Positions 32,844 through 41,302 of a DNA stretch of 64,000 nucleotides are shown in pieces. A program made the position numbers and the translations under genes. The notes under the pieces are model-generated. The model was not told the DNA's origin. It searched no databases and saw only the letters and a program-made list of their open reading frames with translations. Position 1 is the first letter of the stretch; each line of letters starts with the position of its first letter. The DNA is from Streptomyces zagrosensis (GTDB lineage: Bacteria; Actinomycetota; Actinomycetes; Streptomycetales; Streptomycetaceae): assembly GCF_014203645.1 (NCBI RefSeq), contig NZ_JACHJL010000012.1, positions 1-64,000 of the forward strand. Direction: 5' to 3'.

Positions 32844-33989
32844 ATGGCAGGAACTGACCGCGAGAAGGCGCTGGAAACCGCGCTCGCACAGATTGAACGG
32901 CAATTCGGCAAGGGTGCCGTGATGCGTATGGGGGACCGGCCGAACGAACCCATCGAGGTCATCCCCACTGGATCGACCGCCCTCGACGTCGCCCTGGGGG
33001 TCGGCGGCCTGCCGCGTGGACGTGTGGTCGAGGTGTACGGGCCGGAGTCCTCCGGCAAGACCACCCTCACCCTCCACGCCGTGGCCAACGCGCAGCGGGC
33101 GGGTGGCACCGTCGCGTTCGTGGACGCCGAGCACGCTCTGGACCCCGACTACGCGCAGAAGCTTGGCGTGGACACGGATTCCCTGATCCTGTCCCAGCCG
33201 GACAACGGCGAGCAGGCGCTGGAGATTGTGGACATGCTGATCCGCTCCGGCGCGCTCGACCTCATCGTCATCGACTCTGTGGCGGCGCTGGTCCCGCGCG
33301 CGGAGATCGAGGGCGAGATGGGCGATTCGCACGTCGGCCTCCAGGCGCGGCTGATGAGCCAGGCACTCCGCAAGATCACCAGTGCGTTGAACCAGTCCAA
33401 GACCACCGCGATCTTCATCAACCAGCTCCGCGAGAAGATCGGCGTGATGTTCGGCTCCCCGGAGACCACGACCGGCGGCCGGGCGCTGAAGTTCTACGCA
33501 TCGATCCGGATCGACATCCGCCGGATCGAGACGCTCAAGGACGGCACGGAGGCAGTGGGCAACCGCACCCGCTGCAAGGTCGTGAAGAACAAGGTCGCGC
33601 CGCCCTTCAAGCAGGCCGAGTTCGACATCCTCTACGGTCACGGCATCAGCCGCGAGGGCGGCCTGATCGACATGGGCGTCGATAACGGCTTCGTCCGCAA
33701 GTCCGGCGCTTGGTACACCTACGAAGGCGACCAGCTCGGTCAGGGCAAGGAGAATGCCCGTAACTTCCTGAAGGATAATCCGGACCTCGCTGACGAGATC
33801 GAGAGGAAGATCAAGGAAAAGCTCGGCATCGGTGTGAAGCCTGTAGCGCCAGTCGTAGAGCCGGCGGCCGACAGCGCGGCGCCTGCCGTTGCCGATCCCG
33901 CCACCTCCGCGAAGACCGTTCCGGCACCGGCACCAGCACCGGCTGCCAAAGCGACCAAGACATCCAAGGTCGCCGCGGCCAAGAGCTAG
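32844..33989 (+). CDS. recA: Recombinase RecA
   Basis: The 381-residue ATP-dependent strand-exchange protein also triggers LexA self-cleavage. It begins MAGTDREKALETALAQIERQ. Walker A is GPESSGKTT (about 66-74), Walker B LDLIVIDSVAALVPRAEIEG, and DNA-binding loops L1/L2 include GVMFGSPETTTGGRALKFYAS. The C-terminal domain is followed by an Ala/Pro/Lys-rich tail of about 50 residues, typical of streptomycetes. It has two promoter elements upstream (SOS type and RecA-NDp type). recX starts three bases after the stop. Confidence 0.98.
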   Translation: MAGTDREKALETALAQIERQFGKGAVMRMGDRPNEPIEVIPTGSTALDVALGVGGLPRGRVVEVYGPESSGKTTLTLHAVANAQRAGGTVAFVDAEHALDPDYAQKLGVDTDSLILSQPDNGEQALEIVDMLIRSGALDLIVIDSVAALVPRAEIEGEMGDSHVGLQARLMSQALRKITSALNQSKTTAIFINQLREKIGVMFGSPETTTGGRALKFYASIRIDIRRIETLKDGTEAVGNRTRCKVVKNKVAPPFKQAEFDILYGHGISREGGLIDMGVDNGFVRKSGAWYTYEGDQLGQGKENARNFLKDNPDLADEIERKIKEKLGIGVKPVAPVVEPAADSAAPAVADPATSAKTVPAPAPAPAAKATKTSKVAAAKS

Positions 33990-33992
33990 CCG

Positions 33993-34622
33993 ATGACCCG
34001 GCGAAGCGATTGGTCGGACAACGACGGCGCGGATGGACAGGACAGCGACGACCTCAGCCCGTCGAGGGCCGGGCGGAGGACGCCGCGTGGGGGGCAGAAG
34101 GAAGGCCCCAGCACCATGGAGCCCGGTGAGCAGGCGCGAGCAATATGCCTGCGTCTGCTCACCGGGAATCCACGCACTCGCAAGCAGCTCGCCGATGCCC
34201 TGCGAAAGCGGGACATCCCCGACGACGTTGCGGAGGAGGTGCTGTCCCGCTTTGAGGACGTTGGGTTGATCAACGACGCCGCCTTCGCCGATGCATGGGT
34301 GGAGTCCCGGCACCACAGCCGAGGGCTCGCTCGACGGGCCCTGGCGCGGGAGCTATGCACTAAAGGGGTGGACTCCGCAGTCATCGATGACGCCGTTGGC
34401 CAACTCGACGCAGAGCAGGAGGAGCAGACCGCCCGCGAACTAGTCGAGCGCAAGCTGCGTTCGACCCGTGGCCTCGACCGGGACAAGCGCATCCGGCGGC
34501 TAGCCGGAATGCTGGCCCGCAAGGGCTACCCCGAGGGCGTGGCTCTGCGCGCGGTGCGGCGCGCGCTGGAGGAGGAGGGCGAGGACTGCGAGCTCCTGGA
34601 GCACCAACTGCCCGAGAGCTGA
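33993..34622 (+). CDS. recX: RecA regulatory protein RecX
   Basis: The 209-residue protein limits RecA filament growth. The RecX three-helix repeats span about residues 45-205 (AICLRLLTGNPRTRKQLADA, VGLINDAAFADAWVESR, GLARRALARELCTKGV, RRLAGMLARKGYPEGVALRA). The first 40 residues are acidic and variable. It begins three bases after recA and is presumably co-transcribed; an internal ATG at 34116 (MEPGEQ) is an alternative start nearer the conserved domain. Confidence 0.94.
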   Translation: MTRRSDWSDNDGADGQDSDDLSPSRAGRRTPRGGQKEGPSTMEPGEQARAICLRLLTGNPRTRKQLADALRKRDIPDDVAEEVLSRFEDVGLINDAAFADAWVESRHHSRGLARRALARELCTKGVDSAVIDDAVGQLDAEQEEQTARELVERKLRSTRGLDRDKRIRRLAGMLARKGYPEGVALRAVRRALEEEGEDCELLEHQLPES

Positions 34623-34700
34623 GCCTACGACTGGGTCGAGCCCGCTGTCTGCCCCGCGTCCGTGTGGGGCTGCGCACGGCCTGCCTCGCGCCCGTACCGT

Positions 34701-34722
34701 CCCTAGCCTGCTGCGGCTAGGG
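34701..34722. terminator. Hairpin between recX and the convergent rhodanese gene
   Basis: CCCTAGCC at 34701-34708 pairs with GGCTAGGG at 34715-34722 around a six-base loop, 79 bases after recX. The rest of the 270-bp gap (34623-34892) shows nothing else I can assign. Confidence 0.5.
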
Positions 34723-34892
34723 CCCGACGGCAGGTTCGGATAGAGGGACCGCTGGACAGGAGCTGTCCTGGGCACAGTCACGGCGCTACCGGGCCGCGCC
34801 CGCGTACAGCGCGTGAACGCCGAGCCCGATCCCCAACCGAGAGGCCCGGCGAGCGCTGGAAGGCTGCCGGCTTCCTCGGGTGCGGCAAGGGT

Positions 34893-35321
34893 CTATTTCC
34901 CGATGGGCCGCGCTGGGACGGACGCACCTTCGTGGCGTATGGGGAGCCCGGCCGCGCGCCATGCCTGGAAGCCGCCAACAAGATCGGTGGCCTGGGCCAG
35001 GCCAAGCTGCTGGAGGGAGACGGCCGCGAGGCTGGAGGCGTATCCCTCGTTGCAGATGACCACGGCATGCAGATCGTGGCCGGTTGCCTCGGGCAGCCGG
35101 TGGTCGCCGTGCGGGTCGAGCCGCCACTCCAATTCGTTGCGCTCCACGATCAGGGCGCCGGGGATCAGCCCGTCACGGTCGCGGAGTGCGGCGTAGCGGA
35201 TGTCGATGAGCGCGGCGCCTCGCTCTGCTGCCTCGGCGGCTTCGCGGGGGCCAAGCCGTTTGAGCTGGGCTCGGGCCCGGTCGAGGAGTGTGTCAATGGT
35301 GGTCGGTGGGCGCTCGCTCAT
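34893..35321 (-). CDS. Rhodanese-domain sulfurtransferase
   Basis: The 142-residue single rhodanese domain moves sulfane sulfur through the active-site cysteine in VVICNEGYASSLAA. LIDIRYAALRDRDGLIPGAL is the usual N-terminal rhodanese region. ATG 35321 overlaps the stop of the cysteine dioxygenase gene (ATGA), and GGGGAG lies six bases upstream; a GTG two codons earlier is possible. Coupling to cysteine dioxygenase points to a cysteine/sulfide handling operon. Confidence 0.88.
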   Translation of the reverse strand: MSERPPTTIDTLLDRARAQLKRLGPREAAEAAERGAALIDIRYAALRDRDGLIPGALIVERNELEWRLDPHGDHRLPEATGHDLHAVVICNEGYASSLAAVSLQQLGLAQATDLVGGFQAWRAAGLPIRHEGASVPARPIGK

Positions 35322-36073
35322 GTCCACTCCCCAGGCTGTTCGACCTGCTCAAGGCGGAGTACCGGGCCCGTACGGCTGTAGCGGCGCATCAGCGGAAGCG
35401 GGGGGTAGTAGGCGTGCACCGAGATTGCGTGCGTACGCGGGGAGAGGTTGAGCACCTGGTGAACATGGTGCGGACCGAAGGAGCGGCCCTTGCCTTCGGT
35501 CAGGGCGCGTTCGCGGTCTACCCCCTCGGCGAGTTCCAGCGTCTTCCAGCCCTCGGTGGGCAACTGGGCGGCGAGTGACTGCTCGATCAACTTGCCGCGT
35601 GCGGTGGCGAAGGCGCCGTGCGAACCGCCGTGATCGTGCCAACCGGTGCCGGTTCCGGGCGGCCAGCCGATCAGCCACGCTTCGCTACCGCCCGGTCCCT
35701 CCAGCCTGATCCAGGTACGGCCCTCGGGGTCGAGCGGCAGTGCGGCGATCAAGTCGGTGTCGGTCGCGGTGCGACGCACGAAGTCGAGCAGCACGGGAAG
35801 GGAAACACCGCTGGAACGGGTCGGGTGGCCCGACGACGGACGGGAGGTGGGGCGGAAGAGGGTGGCGGGCGCCGGTGCGAACTGGCTCGGCAGGGAGGCG
35901 TTCGGTACGGAGTGGGGCGGCGCGGCGGTGTCTGGCGCGAAGGTGTCTGGTGCGGCGGGGAGCGGGGGGCTCGCCGTGGCCGTGAGGGCGTTAGCAGAGC
36001 CGGTGGCAGGGCTGGCGGAACTGGGTGACACAGTGACCGTCCTGAGAGATCGCGAGGGCGCGCGGCGAGGCAT
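35318..36073 (-). CDS. Cysteine dioxygenase family protein
   Basis: A cupin iron enzyme expected to oxidise cysteine to cysteine sulfinate. Iron ligands are visible in TGWHDHGGSHGAF (His-x-His) and in GPHHVHQVLNLS. The first 70 residues are Pro/Ser/Ala-rich and unlike the family. The ATG at 36073 is the longest start. A GTG at 36031, with AGGACGG just upstream, is a good alternative. A short Cys-rich leader frame ends 22 bases before the ATG, and the rhodanese gene overlaps downstream. All three are likely one cysteine-regulated transcript. Confidence 0.87.
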   Translation of the reverse strand: MPRRAPSRSLRTVTVSPSSASPATGSANALTATASPPLPAAPDTFAPDTAAPPHSVPNASLPSQFAPAPATLFRPTSRPSSGHPTRSSGVSLPVLLDFVRRTATDTDLIAALPLDPEGRTWIRLEGPGGSEAWLIGWPPGTGTGWHDHGGSHGAFATARGKLIEQSLAAQLPTEGWKTLELAEGVDRERALTEGKGRSFGPHHVHQVLNLSPRTHAISVHAYYPPLPLMRRYSRTGPVLRLEQVEQPGEWT

Positions 36074-36094
36074 CGCGCGGAAGTAAGGGGCGAA

Positions 36095-36142
36095 TCAGCA
36101 GGACGGCTGACACACGCAGCCCGCGTAGCGCAGGAGGTCCAT
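36095..36142 (-). CDS. Cys-codon leader peptide of the cysteine dioxygenase operon
   Basis: A 15-codon frame encodes MDLLRYAGCVCQPSC and then TGA. It has a good ribosome site (GGAGGG, eight bases upstream of the ATG). Three of its last seven codons are Cys, including the final codon before the stop. Short Cys-containing upstream frames act as cysteine-responsive attenuators in mycobacteria, and short 'HxDLLRxxxC' leader peptides precede sulfur genes in many actinobacteria. Location 22 bases ahead of the dioxygenase ATG supports the same role. The attenuation mechanism is inferred. Confidence 0.75.
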   Translation of the reverse strand: MDLLRYAGCVCQPSC

Positions 36143-36977
36143 ATGAACCCTCCGCCACAGGTGCGAGCCGGTGTCAGACATGGTTCGGAGTAGACCACCT
36201 CTCCCGCCTATGGTCAACAGCGGACAGGGGCACGGCCGCACACCCCGATGCCCCCACGCCGTACGCTCCGGGGCGACCGATCCCGCGCAGGGGCGCGCTG
36301 GCAGCGCGCGAGAGCGAACCAGGCGCCCTGCCGGGTGGCGGCGTGATGGGGGGGGACTTGCTACGGGCGGTGGCCGAGGCGGCGGGGCTGCGGCCTGCAT
36401 GGGGCGCGGGGCGGTGGAGCCGGCACGGGCCATGGAGCACGGGGCCGCGAGGTACCTGTGACGGAGCGCGGAGCGCGGGGCACGGGGCTACGGAGCCGCC
36501 GGACCGGCACGGTGCACGGGGCCGAGCCTGCAAGGGGCCGGGGCACGGACCCGCTGGGGCACGGGGCTCGGCGCACGGGGCTAGGGGGCCAACACGGGGC
36601 ACGGGGCTGGGGGCCGGCACGGCGCATGGGGCTACGGAGCCGCCCGACCGGCACGGTGCACGGGGCGCCGAGTGATGAGGGGCCATGGGTGCGTGGCAGC
36701 GGTTCGATGGGCGGGGCCGGTAAGTGTGCGATGGCGCACTGGCGGGGCGGGCCGATATGGCGGCTTAGGGAGCAGCCCGCAGCCCGCTGGCGCGATCGTA
36801 CGGTCCGTACAGTCGCCTTGGGCGAACGGCCGCGTACCGCTACCGGCCCGTAGCGAGGTCGGTCGGCAGCGGACGCGGGCCATGCCGGTAGCGGCCAGGC
36901 CAGGGCCGGTAGCGGCCAGGCCGGCTGGCCCTGTGCTGGCCTGGCCAGGGGGTGGACCCCGGCCAGCGCAGGGGCCG
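36143..36977. other. 835-bp gap: operon promoter region, heptamer cluster, direct repeats
   Basis: The first 100 bases should hold the promoter for the leader-dioxygenase-rhodanese transcript, which I could not pinpoint. Heptamer repeat fills 36400-36672. An 18-bp direct repeat (GCCGGTAGCGGCCAGGCC) lies at 36884-36901 and 36905-36922, close to the end of the FAD monooxygenase gene. No gene is supported. Confidence 0.5.
36400..36672. repeat. GGGGCAC heptamer cluster with a duplicated 39-bp block
   Basis: This is a degenerate heptamer array (GGGGCACGGGGC, GGAGCACGGGGC, GGAGCGCGGAGC and similar). Within it a 39-bp block occurs at 36484-36522 and again at 36628-36666 with one mismatch, so part of the array was copied as a larger segment. 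Confidence 0.88.
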
Positions 36978-38771
36978 TCAGGTCGGGCTGGGTGCGGGGG
37001 CCTGTAGGAGGCCGCCGCGTGCCGCGTCCGCGCATGCGTACAGCTCCGCGGGGCGCACCCCGGCCAACGCCGCTACCAGATGGCCATCCGGCCGGACCAG
37101 CAGCACCGTGTGAGCGGCGGCCCCCGGATAGCTCTCCGTGACCAGGAGTTCGGCCCGTACCGGCAGCGCCGTGACCGCCGCGGCGAGGCGGGGCATCAGC
37201 CCGGCGCTCACCCAGTGCCGCCGCTCCCATACGCCGGTGCCGGGGGCGACCAGCAGCACGAGGAACTCGCCGCCGAGCCGGTCACGGAGCCGGGTGGTCA
37301 GACCGGTGGGTGTCATGACCGGCACATCGGCCACGGGGGCCCCGGGCACGGTGCCCACTGGTACCGCGCCCTCCGGCGGAGTGGCCGGCGCCAGCGGACC
37401 GCGCAGATAGGCGGGGGGCGCACCGAGGTGCCCGAGGCCCGCATAACCGTCGGTGAGAAGCGCATCGTGGTTGCGCACGGCGCCGGGCAGTACGGACCGG
37501 CGTACGGCGGACCAGCCGCCGGGCGCACGGACCTGGGGCAGCACCTGATCGGCCGCCCGCAATCGGCCGCCGACGGCGGCGCGCCGCTCCGCCTGGTAGC
37601 TGTCGAGCAGCGGGTCGGCGGCGCCGTGGTGCCAGGCCAGGGCCAGCTTCCAGGCGAGGTTGTCCACATCGCGGAGCCCCTCGTCGAGCCCTTGCGTGCC
37701 GAGCGCCCCGATCAGGTGTGCGGCGTCACCTGCCAGGAACGCCCGACCGACGCGCCAGCGGCGGGCGAGTCGATGGTGTGCGAGGTAGACGCCGGTGTCG
37801 AGCAGTTCGTACGGGGGGACGGAGCCGCACCAGCCGGTCAGGGTGTCCCGCACGCGGCTGAGGAGTGCCTCGGGCGTCACCAGGTCGCGGCCCGGGGGCA
37901 GCAACCAGTCGAGGCGCCAGGCGCCGCCTAGCAAGGGCCGTGCTGTCACTTCGGTGTCGGCGCCGCGCCAAGGCGGCGTACGGTGCAGCAGGCCCTCACC
38001 GGGGAAGGGGAGGTCCGCCCGTAGGGCGGCCACGGCGTGCCGTTCCACGGCCGTGCGGCCGGGGAAGCGCACCCGTAGCAGCTTGCGGACTGTAGAACGG
38101 GGCCCGTCGCAGCCGATCAGATAGCTGCCGCGCCACCAGATGCCCTTGCCGTCCGCACGGCCCAACGCGGCGGACGCATCCGCGTCGGACTCGTCTGCGG
38201 GGTCGGCGTCGCCTATCGGCGCCGTGTCGGGCACGTGCTTGGTATGTGCACTGACGCCGGTCTCGTCCTGTTCTATGACGTCCAGACGGCCCCCCGAGGC
38301 GATGTGCACCAGTCCGCTGCCGGTTTGTTCGCAGTACGGGGCCAGCGCGGCGCGGAGCGAACGGGTGAGCACGTGTTGGGGCAGATGCAGCGGTGACGCG
38401 ACACCCGGCGTCTCGCCCGGGCCTGCCTCGCCATGTGGCGAAGGGCCCGTCAACGATGCGTCAGCGGTACCGTTCTCGGGCTTCCATGGGCTGTCGAAGA
38501 CCACCTGACGGACCGTCTGGCGCCGCCGCATGGTGCGCCAACCGGTCCAGCGTGCCCCGGCGTCGCCCGCAGCCGCGCACCCCAGACGGCTGAGCATATG
38601 GGCAGTGTCTGGGCGAAGGATGGCGGTGCGGGCGGGGCGCTGCTCGTCGGCACGCGTGCGCCCTGGCCCAGGGCCTTCGTCGAGCAAGACGACGGGGATG
38701 TCACGTCGGGCGAGGGCCAATGCCAGCGTGAGCCCGACGGGCCCCGCACCGACGACGATCACCGGGTCCAC
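36978..38771 (-). CDS. FAD-dependent aromatic monooxygenase (PheA/TfdB family)
   Basis: The 597-residue flavoprotein hydroxylase has the N-terminal dinucleotide fold GAGPVGLTLALALARRDIPV, the DG motif in IGCDGPRSTVRKLL, and the GD motif FLAGDAAHLIGALGTQGLDE followed by DVDNLAWKLALAW. A C-terminal thioredoxin-like domain (about 470-590) is typical of phenol-hydroxylase-like members. An extra acidic, Asp-rich loop (DADPADESDADAS) interrupts the middle. Substrate is unknown; relatives act on aromatic polyketides or phenols. No polyketide genes are nearby. It is a single-gene unit. Confidence 0.9.
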   Translation of the reverse strand: MDPVIVVGAGPVGLTLALALARRDIPVVLLDEGPGPGRTRADEQRPARTAILRPDTAHMLSRLGCAAAGDAGARWTGWRTMRRRQTVRQVVFDSPWKPENGTADASLTGPSPHGEAGPGETPGVASPLHLPQHVLTRSLRAALAPYCEQTGSGLVHIASGGRLDVIEQDETGVSAHTKHVPDTAPIGDADPADESDADASAALGRADGKGIWWRGSYLIGCDGPRSTVRKLLRVRFPGRTAVERHAVAALRADLPFPGEGLLHRTPPWRGADTEVTARPLLGGAWRLDWLLPPGRDLVTPEALLSRVRDTLTGWCGSVPPYELLDTGVYLAHHRLARRWRVGRAFLAGDAAHLIGALGTQGLDEGLRDVDNLAWKLALAWHHGAADPLLDSYQAERRAAVGGRLRAADQVLPQVRAPGGWSAVRRSVLPGAVRNHDALLTDGYAGLGHLGAPPAYLRGPLAPATPPEGAVPVGTVPGAPVADVPVMTPTGLTTRLRDRLGGEFLVLLVAPGTGVWERRHWVSAGLMPRLAAAVTALPVRAELLVTESYPGAAAHTVLLVRPDGHLVAALAGVRPAELYACADAARGGLLQAPAPSPT

Positions 38772-39029
38772 AGCGCGGCTCCCTCATCCCTGCGGCAGGT
38801 ATGGGAACTGGCGGCGATAGGAGCCCGGTACGCGATCACAGAACGTATGCAACCCATTGCGGGTGCCATCGTCAAGTGACGACAGGGGGCACGCGGGGGC
38901 ACGTAAGCCCATGTCCGGGCCGACGATATACGCCCAGTACAGGGCCGGATACGCCAGCGTTGCGACGCGTCCGTCCGAGACCCGTGCAGAGTGCCGTACG
39001 GCCCGGTGTTCTGTGTTGGGCGTTGGACG

Positions 39030-39222
39030 CTGGCTTCGCGCCCCGTGCTCCGCCCCGCCCCGTGCCCCGTGCTCCGCTCCGTGCTCCGTGCCGGCCCGGC
39101 CGTGCTGGGTGTTGGCTCCGTGCCCCGTGCCCCGTGCCCCGTGCCCCGTGCCCCGTGCCCCGTGCGCGGATACTGGCCCCGTGCCCCGTGCCGGACGCTG
39201 GCCCAGTGCCCCGTGCCCGACA
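39030..39222. repeat. GTGCCCC heptamer cluster with six perfect tandem units
   Basis: Six uninterrupted GTGCCCC units lie at 39120-39161. Variant units (GTGCTCC, GTGCCGG) and short non-repeat inserts occur on both sides (GCGGATACTGG, GGACGCTGG). A GTTGGACGCTGG/GTGTTGGCTCC-like motif separates blocks. Confidence 0.93.
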
Positions 39223-39477
39223 TCGGCCCCCTGCCCGCACGCAACCGGGCCTGCTTGCCCCGTAACCCCTTCACCGCGTCCCGTACGTGCGGTTGAGCAG
39301 CCCCGTCCGGCGCCGTGCGGCGGGATGTTGTGCGGCGCGTCCCAGCGGGCCCGATCCGTTCCTGCCCGGCCTCGTGCGCTCTGCGGCGCGTTGCGCTATG
39401 CCGTGGGGGCGAAGGGGCGCGCCGCACCTCATGCCTTCGGCGCTTTGGGCGCCGCATCTCGGATGCGTAGGCACGTA

Positions 39478-39518
39478 AGCGCCCCGCCCCCTTGTGTGGT
39501 GGCACGGGGCGGGGCGCT
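39478..39518. terminator. Terminator of the gluABCD operon
   Basis: AGCGCCCCGCCCC at 39478-39490 pairs with GGGGCGGGGCGCT at 39506-39518 (13 bp, 15-base loop), about 95 bases beyond the gluD stop. Confidence 0.7.
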
Positions 39519-39612
39519 GGAGGTGGTTCGCGACGGCAGGCGGGGAATGGAGTACGGAGTACGGTGCGCGCCGTCCGGTCGCGAGGTTGGGGTGCGCGGG
39601 TGAGGCGGGGCG

Positions 39613-40536
39613 TCAGTCGGTCTTCGGGCCCTTTTGAGGGCCGCCGTCATCGTCCGGGCGTGCCTTTGCGCTCTGCGATGGGTTGACCATCACGGTGGCA
39701 CTGCCGGCTGCGAGAGCGGCCGGTGCGCCCTTGCGGCTGCGCTGGGTGCTTCGCTCGATCCAGGTGGCCAGGGAGGACAGGGCCAGGCACAGCAGGATGT
39801 AGATGGAGCCGAAGACGATCACCATCGGAATGAAGGCGTAGACACCGTTCTCCGGGGGAGTCCGCTCCGCGAAGGCCTTGCCGACGTAGAGCAACTCCTC
39901 GTAAAGGATGATGAACCCGAGCGAGGTGTCCTTGAGGGTGACCACCAGCTGGCTGATGATCGAGGGCAGCATGGAGCGCACTGCCTGCGGTACGAGGACG
40001 TTCGTCATCACCTGCGTCTTGCGCAGCCCAATGGCGTACGCGGCCTCGCTCTGCCCCCTGGGCACCGCGTTGATGCCCGCGCGGAAGATCTCCGACTGCA
40101 CCGAGCCGTTGTACAGCGTCAGCCCGATGACCAGTGCCCACATGGGCTGGGTTTCGAAGTACGCGTAGTACAGCAGGAAGATCATGATGAGCAGCGGCAT
40201 GGCGCGGAAGAACTCCACGACCACCGTCGTCGACCACCGTACCCACCGGTGGTCGGAGAGCCGCCCCGCCGCCAACGCTGCCCCCAGTGCGAGGGAGAAG
40301 ACCGCCGCGAGGGCGAAGGTCTTCAGCGTGGTCAGCAGGCCCTCGATGATGCGGTCTTGGGTATTCGCGTACTGGTAGTCGTCCCACAGGCCGGCCTGGA
40401 ACTGCCCGGTGTGGTCCAACCGGTAGATGATGAAGGCGATCAGACCGAGGACCGCGGCGATGGAGATGACGCCGTAGACGCGGTTGCGCCTGCGGGCCTT
40501 GGGGCCTGGGACGTCGTAGAGAACACTGGCACTCAT
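39613..40536 (-). CDS. gluD: Glutamate ABC transporter permease GluD
   Basis: The 307-residue inner-membrane permease has about five helices and the polar amino acid transporter EAA loop (SEAAYAIGLRKTQVMTNVLVPQAVRSMLP). The tail after residue 275 is basic and variable. The start at 40536 overlaps the gluC stop (ATGA), which argues against longer versions. It works with GluC as a heterodimeric channel for glutamate. Confidence 0.93.
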   Translation of the reverse strand: MSASVLYDVPGPKARRRNRVYGVISIAAVLGLIAFIIYRLDHTGQFQAGLWDDYQYANTQDRIIEGLLTTLKTFALAAVFSLALGAALAAGRLSDHRWVRWSTTVVVEFFRAMPLLIMIFLLYYAYFETQPMWALVIGLTLYNGSVQSEIFRAGINAVPRGQSEAAYAIGLRKTQVMTNVLVPQAVRSMLPSIISQLVVTLKDTSLGFIILYEELLYVGKAFAERTPPENGVYAFIPMVIVFGSIYILLCLALSSLATWIERSTQRSRKGAPAALAAGSATVMVNPSQSAKARPDDDGGPQKGPKTD

Positions 40537-41183
40537 CGGGCCACCGCCATCCGGTTCTCCAGCAGCCGGAACAGGCCGCTGAGGGTGAGCGTGATGATCA
40601 GGTAGCAGATCGCGATCCACAGGAAGATCACCAGGATGTTGTAGCCCGCATCCGCGTTGAGCTCCTTCTGCAAGGCGCCCAGTTCCATGACGTCAAAGCC
40701 GGAGGCGATGGCGGAGTTCTTGGTGAGCGCGATGATCAGGCTGCCGACCGGGGGTATCGCGGTACGGGCCGCCTGCGGGAGCACGATGTGGCCCAGGGTC
40801 TGGCTGAAGGTCATCCCGATGCTGCGCGCCGCCTCGGCCTGCCCGACCGACACCGTGTTGATGCCCGACCTGACGGCCTCGCAGATGAACGCCGACGTGT
40901 AGCAACCCAGGGCCATCACCGCGAGCCAGAAGCTGTCCCAGCCCTTGAGCCCGAGCGCGGGCAGACCCAGCGTGACGATGAGGAACAGAAGCACCAAAGG
41001 GGTGTTGCGCAGCAGCGTCACCCACACGGTGCCAAAGACCCGCAGTGCGGGCACCGGAGACACCCGGAAGGCCGCGATCAGGATGCCCAGCACCAGGGCC
41101 AGCAGCGTGCTGAGCGCCGTCAGTTCGACGGTTTTGAGGAAGCCGTCGCGGAATGCCGCGAAGTTGTCCGTCAGTACGTTCAA
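40533..41183 (-). CDS. gluC: Glutamate ABC transporter permease GluC
   Basis: The 216-residue permease has the family loop GQAEAARSIGMTFSQTLGHIVLPQAARTAIPP and four to five helices. Coupled to gluD by a 4-base overlap. A 119-bp space with a GC-rich hairpin separates it from gluB, which may lower permease expression relative to the binding protein. Confidence 0.93.
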   Translation of the reverse strand: MNVLTDNFAAFRDGFLKTVELTALSTLLALVLGILIAAFRVSPVPALRVFGTVWVTLLRNTPLVLLFLIVTLGLPALGLKGWDSFWLAVMALGCYTSAFICEAVRSGINTVSVGQAEAARSIGMTFSQTLGHIVLPQAARTAIPPVGSLIIALTKNSAIASGFDVMELGALQKELNADAGYNILVIFLWIAICYLIITLTLSGLFRLLENRMAVAR

Positions 41184-41240
41184 GTCAAGTCTCCGGAGGT
41201 GAGCATGGCGACCGGGGGTGTATGCGGCGGGTGGGCCGCA

Positions 41241-41270
41241 CGGGGGCCCTCGCCGCGCCGCGGACCCCCG
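41241..41270. terminator. Possible attenuating hairpin between gluB and gluC
   Basis: CGGGGG at 41241-41246 pairs with CCCCCG at 41265-41270 and inner G/C pairs are possible. Such hairpins after binding-protein genes often protect the upstream message. The stem is short, so this is tentative. Confidence 0.35.
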
Positions 41271-41302
41271 GCCGCTCAGGCGTCAGCCGTCGTGGGGGCG
41301 GC

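Larger units (their letters stand above)
38772..39612. other. 841-bp gap between gluD and the monooxygenase gene
   Basis: This gap contains the monooxygenase promoter region, the best-preserved heptamer array of the window (39030-39222) and the gluD terminator hairpin (39478-39518). Long open frames here on both strands come from the stop-free heptamer and are not genes. Confidence 0.6.

Noticed and set aside
39030..39222. CRISPR array
   Set aside because: The units are 7 bp, tandem without spacers, and lack any cas gene nearby.
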